A stretch of 64,000 nt of DNA. Origin: Breviolum minutum Mf 1.05b.01 (taxonomy: Eukaryota > Sar > Dinophyceae > Suessiales > Symbiodiniaceae). The notes under the pieces were generated by a model. It was not told the DNA's origin. It worked only from the letters and a program-made list of their open reading frames with translations, and searched no databases. Each line of letters begins with the position of its first letter. The stretch's first letter is position 1. Below are positions 60,076 to 64,000 of the stretch, piece by piece. The DNA lies in NCBI GenBank assembly GCA_000507305.1, contig DF239233.1:196041-260040 (forward strand), in the 5' to 3' direction. The position numbers and the translations under genes were made by a program.

Positions 60076-60309
60076 CCCCAACAGAAACTCCAAATGAACA
60101 TCAAGCTGAGCCAACAGCCGCGGTCCACCAACATTTCATCAGGCCACGGGCCTCTACAGAAAGTTGTTCAGCCAAATCGGTTCCCACTTCCTCGCTGGAT
60201 TGTCGACCTTCCTTGGATTTTGTAAATCTGATCCGATTTCAGGAACCAAAACGTTGACCATGAAGAAACCCCAAAACGGCAAGAAACTAACAGGTTTGAG
60301 CCCCAAACA

Positions 60310-60475
60310 ATCCATGTATGGAATATTTATCTACATTTACCATAAGTTACAGGTGAATATACCATGCATGGATGGTATGGGAGCTGCACCTGAAAATTGG
60401 TGCTTGGAAGATGAAATTCCTTTTGGGGCCCGGCCTATTTTCAGGACTTTTTCTGTTAGTTTGAGGGAGGGTAGC
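60310..60475. repeat. Adjacent family A and family F copies
   Basis: Family A (60310-60382, CCATGTATGGAATATTT and GCATGGATGGTATGGG) is followed immediately by family F (60387-60475, ACCTGAAAATTGGTGC to GTTAGTTTGAGGGAGGG). Neither shows a clear target duplication. Confidence 0.55.
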
Positions 60476-60810
60476 TGCGAACCTACAAACCCCTCCAATG
60501 AAATGGAGCAGTGTAACAAAAAGGTACCCGAACATCCTTATTTCATAGAAGGATGGGGGTACCTTCAACAGCAGGGTTGGCATTTTCAGGCATTTCTACA
60601 CCTGGAAAAAATATAAACACATGGAACTATCAATTCTAAGTTCATTTTGGACCATAAAAGACAACATGACCAGCACCTTCAAAAGGGTGCCAAATGGTTT
60701 CGTTACAGGGTGTCAATTCATCATCCCTTAGGGCCTAGGGTTTAATTGGCACGCCGACTGGAACGTCCTGGTATCATCCCCTTGGATTTTTGGATGGAAA
60801 AAAATCAAAC

Positions 60811-60897
60811 ACTCCCTGAAACTATCTAACAGCTCGCACCTAAAAATGATGGGTTTCCAATAGGAATCTCCTTTTCCATAGTTTCAGGGAGGGTAAA
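60811..60897. repeat. Family F hairpin element
   Basis: CACTCCCTGAAAC and GTTTCAGGGAGGG are the inverted ends; the core CACCTAAAAATGATGGG is family-like. Confidence 0.65.
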
Positions 60898-61078
60898 CCT
60901 TGCTAAAAACCTTGCCGGACTTTGGATATTCCGCTTCCCACCCCCAAGTTGGGGGGGAAAACTCCAAGAAAAACCCTTGGAAAGGTTGCTTTTTTGGAAG
61001 TTCCGTAGTACTGGATTACAATGGTCCCTACCAAATAGGATAGGATGATCTCCTCTACCTGGATTTGTGACTGTGTAG

Positions 61079-61170
61079 TGCTTGGAAAAAGTTTCAAACA
61101 TATTCTCCAAAATGGTGATCTAATGCTGATTTACCATGGTAGAATCCGTAACAATCACCTTAAACAAATC
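61079..61170. repeat. Family H element
   Basis: GTGCTTGGAAAAAGTTTC, AAATGGTGATCTAATGC, TTTACCATGGTAGAATCCG and a right end CACCTTAAACAAATCCAAG, the best-preserved right end of the family. Confidence 0.6.
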
Positions 61171-61515
61171 CAAGAAAAGCATCAGAAGGCAGCGGGAGAA
61201 AAAAACTCGCCCTGCATAGAAAGAAAAACCTTGCTAGAGAAATAACTCAATGGGCGTCCCGGGTTCTATAGGCATCACATGCTAAACCCGAACCCCCTCG
61301 TAAATTCCCTCTGTCAAATTGACGCACCCAAGGCAATATACCCTATCAACCAGTGTATGACTACCAACCATCGACAGTGCCTATCAACCAATTCCAGTTG
61401 GGCAACTAATTAGTTTCCAACTCACATTAAGATCATATTGTTGACCAAATCTCCTTAACAACCAATTCAGAGGTCCAGCTAAGGTAGGGTGAAGTTGCTT
61501 TCGTAAAAAAAAAAA

Positions 61516-61668
61516 CATATATATATATATATACCTGGAACCCCCAACAACCATTTCTAAATGGTTGTTTCAATTGGATGATTCCAAATCTTTATATAGG
61601 AAATGGTTGTTTCACACCAAACATCCATTTATAAATGGTTGTTTGGGGTTCCTGGTATATATATATGA
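61516..61668. repeat. Long hairpin, family M
   Basis: ATATATATACCTGGAACCCC followed by AACAACCATTTCTAAATGG on the left pairs with the right arm ending GGGGTTCCTGGTATATATAT, about 50 bases each. Each arm also holds its own small palindrome (CCATTTATAAATGG). Confidence 0.7.
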
Positions 61669-61911
61669 TATACTAGCACATGAATCAACAGCAAATTTGA
61701 AAGTGAAAAACATTGAAAAAACAAATGCAGCTCGAAAAAAAAAAAACACAAACAGGTTTGTTTTTCAGCATTTGCCGGGTCCCATGGATTTGAATCACAA
61801 TCCGATCCAAGATTCGTGGTTCTCAACTTCAATGACAGAAACAGCATCGTCCAAGTCCCTGACATCATGGAAATGTTGGGTTAGAAGGGGCGTTTGTTGA
61901 TGTGAGCCCAC

Positions 61912-61995
61912 GAACAAAAAAACGTATGACTTCATTATACTGGTTCTTTAAATAGGGATCCTTGAAATGGTTTATAATCCCCATATAACTGGGAA
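61912..61995 (+). repeat. Family I repeat
   Basis: CGTATGACTTCATTATACTGG, TTAAATAGGGATCCTTG, AATGGTTTATAATCCCC and TATAACTGGGAAGT in order. Confidence 0.55.
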
Positions 61996-61999
61996 GTAA

Positions 62000-62860
62000 A
62001 AAAAAAACTATATAATACCCAAACAATTAACATAGAATCAAACATTTCAAGTTTGGAAGGATCATGATCCTTTTGAAAGGGGTGATTCATTGAAAGTTCC
62101 ATTCTCTAGCTAGTTGTTCGTTTTGAATAGTTCTTAAGTTATCACCTGGTCCAATGGTGGGAAAACATTGCGCTGTCTGTTTCTGTTGATATTCGCAAAG
62201 AAATACTACAAGGATTTTACGTATGTACGGAAAGCTTTTGTCTGCGAAAAAGAGCCACCCTTCTCCAAATGGTGGTTGATCAACTAGAAAGGAATCAATC
62301 ACCAATACACTGCCTCCCATGATCATGTAAGCCAATAGTAGCGGGTTTTGTGAAATATGTTTTCATTCATTTTCAATCACAGTGACTCTCACCCACCGTT
62401 TTTGTGGCCCTTGTTATTGTCACCTGGACTTGGGGCTGATCATTGGGTCCAACTCGACCTCAGTCGGAGCTGGGTTTGGACCTTTTCATCTGAAACAGGA
62501 GTGGACCTTGGTGGCTGATGGTAGTGATCGCAACTAGTTGGTAAGTTGAGTGATTTCACCCCATTTATTTAGGAAACAATTTTGAGAAACTAACTTACCA
62601 GGGGATAGTTATGATTCTAACTTACCATGTGCCCTTCATTGATCTTCACAAAATGGTACTGTTTGTTTCAAATGTATCCTGTGTTTCTTTGATTCAAAAT
62701 ATTTGCATGTAGTACCGACCGATCCCATGTACAGTAATCCTTAAAATTTCAGGGTCTGAAACGGACTTCACCCAAACTCTTCGTCACGCTTGTTTTTAGG
62801 GCCTTTTTTTCCAGTCGCTCAAAAAGCAGCTGTATAGAAACACACCCTAATTTGGGCACA
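62000..62860. other. No gene recognised
   Basis: AT-leaning sequence; the fragment near 62261-62283 (CTCCAAATGGTGGTTGAT) resembles the family H core. Nothing else was seen. Confidence 0.5.
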
Positions 62861-62864
62861 TAAT

Positions 62865-62966
62865 CTAGTTGGTGGTTTCAACCCCTTTCAAAAATATGAG
62901 TCAAATTGGAAATCTTCCCCAATTTTAGGGGTGAAAATTCCAAAAATGTTTGAAACCACCACCCAG
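62865..62966. mobile_element. Family C element
   Basis: CTAGTTGGTGGTTTCAACCC at the left and TTTGAAACCACCACCCAG at the right. TAAT flanks both ends, a possible 4-bp duplication. Confidence 0.65.
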
Positions 62967-63263
62967 TAATATATTTTCTGAAAAAACCCTCCATAAAGAT
63001 CGGAGTTTTTTGTTGGATCCTTACGTGAAAACACAACTCCGAGTATGCGAGGCTGATGTAAAGGACATAGAAACCCTGCTGTTTCTTGTTCGAAGCACGA
63101 GTTGTACTGAAATATAGATTACGGGGGTTTGTTTATCCATTGAGTTTTCCCAATCTCTTGGATTAAAAAAAACAGCAAGTTGTGTTTGCATGTTGTCCTG
63201 GCATATAGAAATGTTCAAGGATGTTCAAAGCATCCTCCGGAGGATTCAGAGACCAGTAGATGT

Positions 63264-64000
63264 TCAATGCTGCTGAGACACCGCTTGCTTGGGTGGATGT
63301 TCTTCAACCACTTCAACCATCTTGACCTCAAACACAAGTGTTCTGCCCACAGCAACCTCCAATCATTACTTCTGTATCCACATTTACCACACTTGGTGTT
63401 CCCAGCATCGGCAAAAAGGCCATGGGGATGGCACAAATGACACTCCTAGTAACCGCCCCACCTAGACCACTAACTAGCCATCATTTAGTTCTCCTGAATT
63501 TGTGGAATGTCCACACTAGCCAGCGATACAAACAATCTATATCATAATTCCTGACACATCCAAAGACGGTCTTTGGGACATTGTTAAGGGGGGATTCAGT
63601 CAGGATTCATCAAATAAAGTGCTGCGCAGTCACTACTTGTTCCTGGGGATGTTCTTCAGCCACTTCAACCACATGTGCCTCAAACGCAAGTGCTTTGTCC
63701 AAAGCAACATGTGGTCTCTCCATCTGCAAATTGGCCATGGACAAGTAAATTGAAAGCACAACAACGATAAAAGAACAAACTTCTGATAGTACAGTTTTAC
63801 AGAAATGATGAAATGCATAGAGGACAAATTATGTACATCGGGTGTCCAGGTTCCGCAATGTCCACAACAGCCACCTGTGTATACTATCATATCATTATTT
63901 GAGACATATCTTTAGGTCATTTTTCAGGAGATTCAGTCAGGATTCATCAAATAAAGTGCTGCGCAGTCACTACTTGTTCCTGGGGATGTTCTTCAGCCAC
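63264..64000 (-). repeat. Tandem ~340-bp units with a short conserved reading frame
   Basis: Units 2 and 3 are identical over their visible overlap (63593-63663 and 63930-64000), giving a period of 337 bases. Unit 1 is diverged. On the minus strand unit 2 has a 37-codon frame from ATG at 63723 to TGA at 63610, including AFEAHVVEVAEEHPQEQVV. Unit 1 (63362-63264) keeps the matching VFEVKMVEVVEEHPPKQAV and a stop at the same relative place. The sequence just upstream of the ATG (TTTGCAG) would suit a 3' splice site. Peptide function is unknown; it is acidic and Val/Glu-rich. The array continues beyond the window. Confidence 0.6.

Larger units (their letters stand above)
59398..61885 (-). pseudogene. 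Copy 2 of a three-block duplicated gene segment
   Basis: Block a (61880-61795) contains QHFHDVRDLDDAVSVIEVEN followed by HESW. Block b (about 60275-60150) contains SKEGRQSSEEVGTDLAEQLS. Block c (59497-59415) contains DEDLPQPSCSQGSRCLDCQV and PLEKEHLQ. Identities with copy 1 lie in the same reading frames, and many differences are conservative (I/V, E/Q, S/C). The blocks are spread over twice the distance of copy 1 because family A, F, H, I and M repeats lie between them. No start codon or complete reading frame joins them; this is a decayed or unmodelled multi-exon gene. Confidence 0.55.

Overview
This window looks like nuclear intergenic or intronic DNA of a large, repeat-rich eukaryotic genome, and I think a dinoflagellate is the most likely source. 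Direct evidence: no operons or densely packed genes, no complete intact gene, two assembly gaps and two single-N joins, long microsatellites, and many ~80-160 bp self-complementary (hairpin) repeats in about a dozen families. The taxon is an inference. It rests on a Ty1/copia reverse-transcriptase fragment with the motif ASFDISHAFMHSPI, a truncated Merlin/IS1016-like transposase, short coding islands that are more GC-rich than the AT-leaning background, and a 13-base match to the conserved part of the dinoflagellate spliced leader.

Layout. 0-13 kb: mostly non-coding, with hairpin repeats, one coding-like island (1.0-1.25 kb) carrying the spliced-leader-like match, and small tandem repeats. 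13.0-13.7 kb: a CA/CAA microsatellite interrupted by a 142-base gap. 14.8-15.3 kb: copia reverse-transcriptase relic (minus strand) beside a hairpin element. 19.1-19.6 kb: a coding fragment lying between two halves of a repeat. 20.1-20.4 kb: a probably artefactual duplication around one N. 22.7-23.2 kb: an unrecognised gene fragment with one internal stop. 30.2-32.6 kb: the richest coding region, with a broken P-loop NTPase/helicase-like gene and, downstream on the same (minus) strand, a truncated transposase. 36.1-36.9 kb: a 596-base gap in minisatellite DNA, followed by a polypurine tract. 41-41.5 kb: 71-bp and 23-bp tandem repeats. 54.3-55.6 kb and 59.4-61.9 kb: two diverged collinear copies of the same three coding blocks, both on the minus strand. 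63.2-64.0 kb: a ~340-bp tandem repeat whose unit contains a conserved short minus-strand reading frame; it runs off the window end.

The dominant biology is small non-autonomous mobile DNA. Two families, called A (ends CCCATAGG/CCTATGGG) and G (ends CCCTAAG/CTTAGGG) here, show exact 3-bp target-site duplications at nine copies, which points to cut-and-paste transposition by one or two related transposases. Other families (C, D, E, F, H, I, J, K, L, M) are recognised by repeated occurrence and inverted ends. Family letters are my own labels, not published names.

Limits: alignments were done by eye, introns could not be modelled, and no database search was possible. Most open reading frames in the window are chance or repeat-derived and are not annotated. 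I saw no tRNA, rRNA, CRISPR array or bacterial-style regulatory site.
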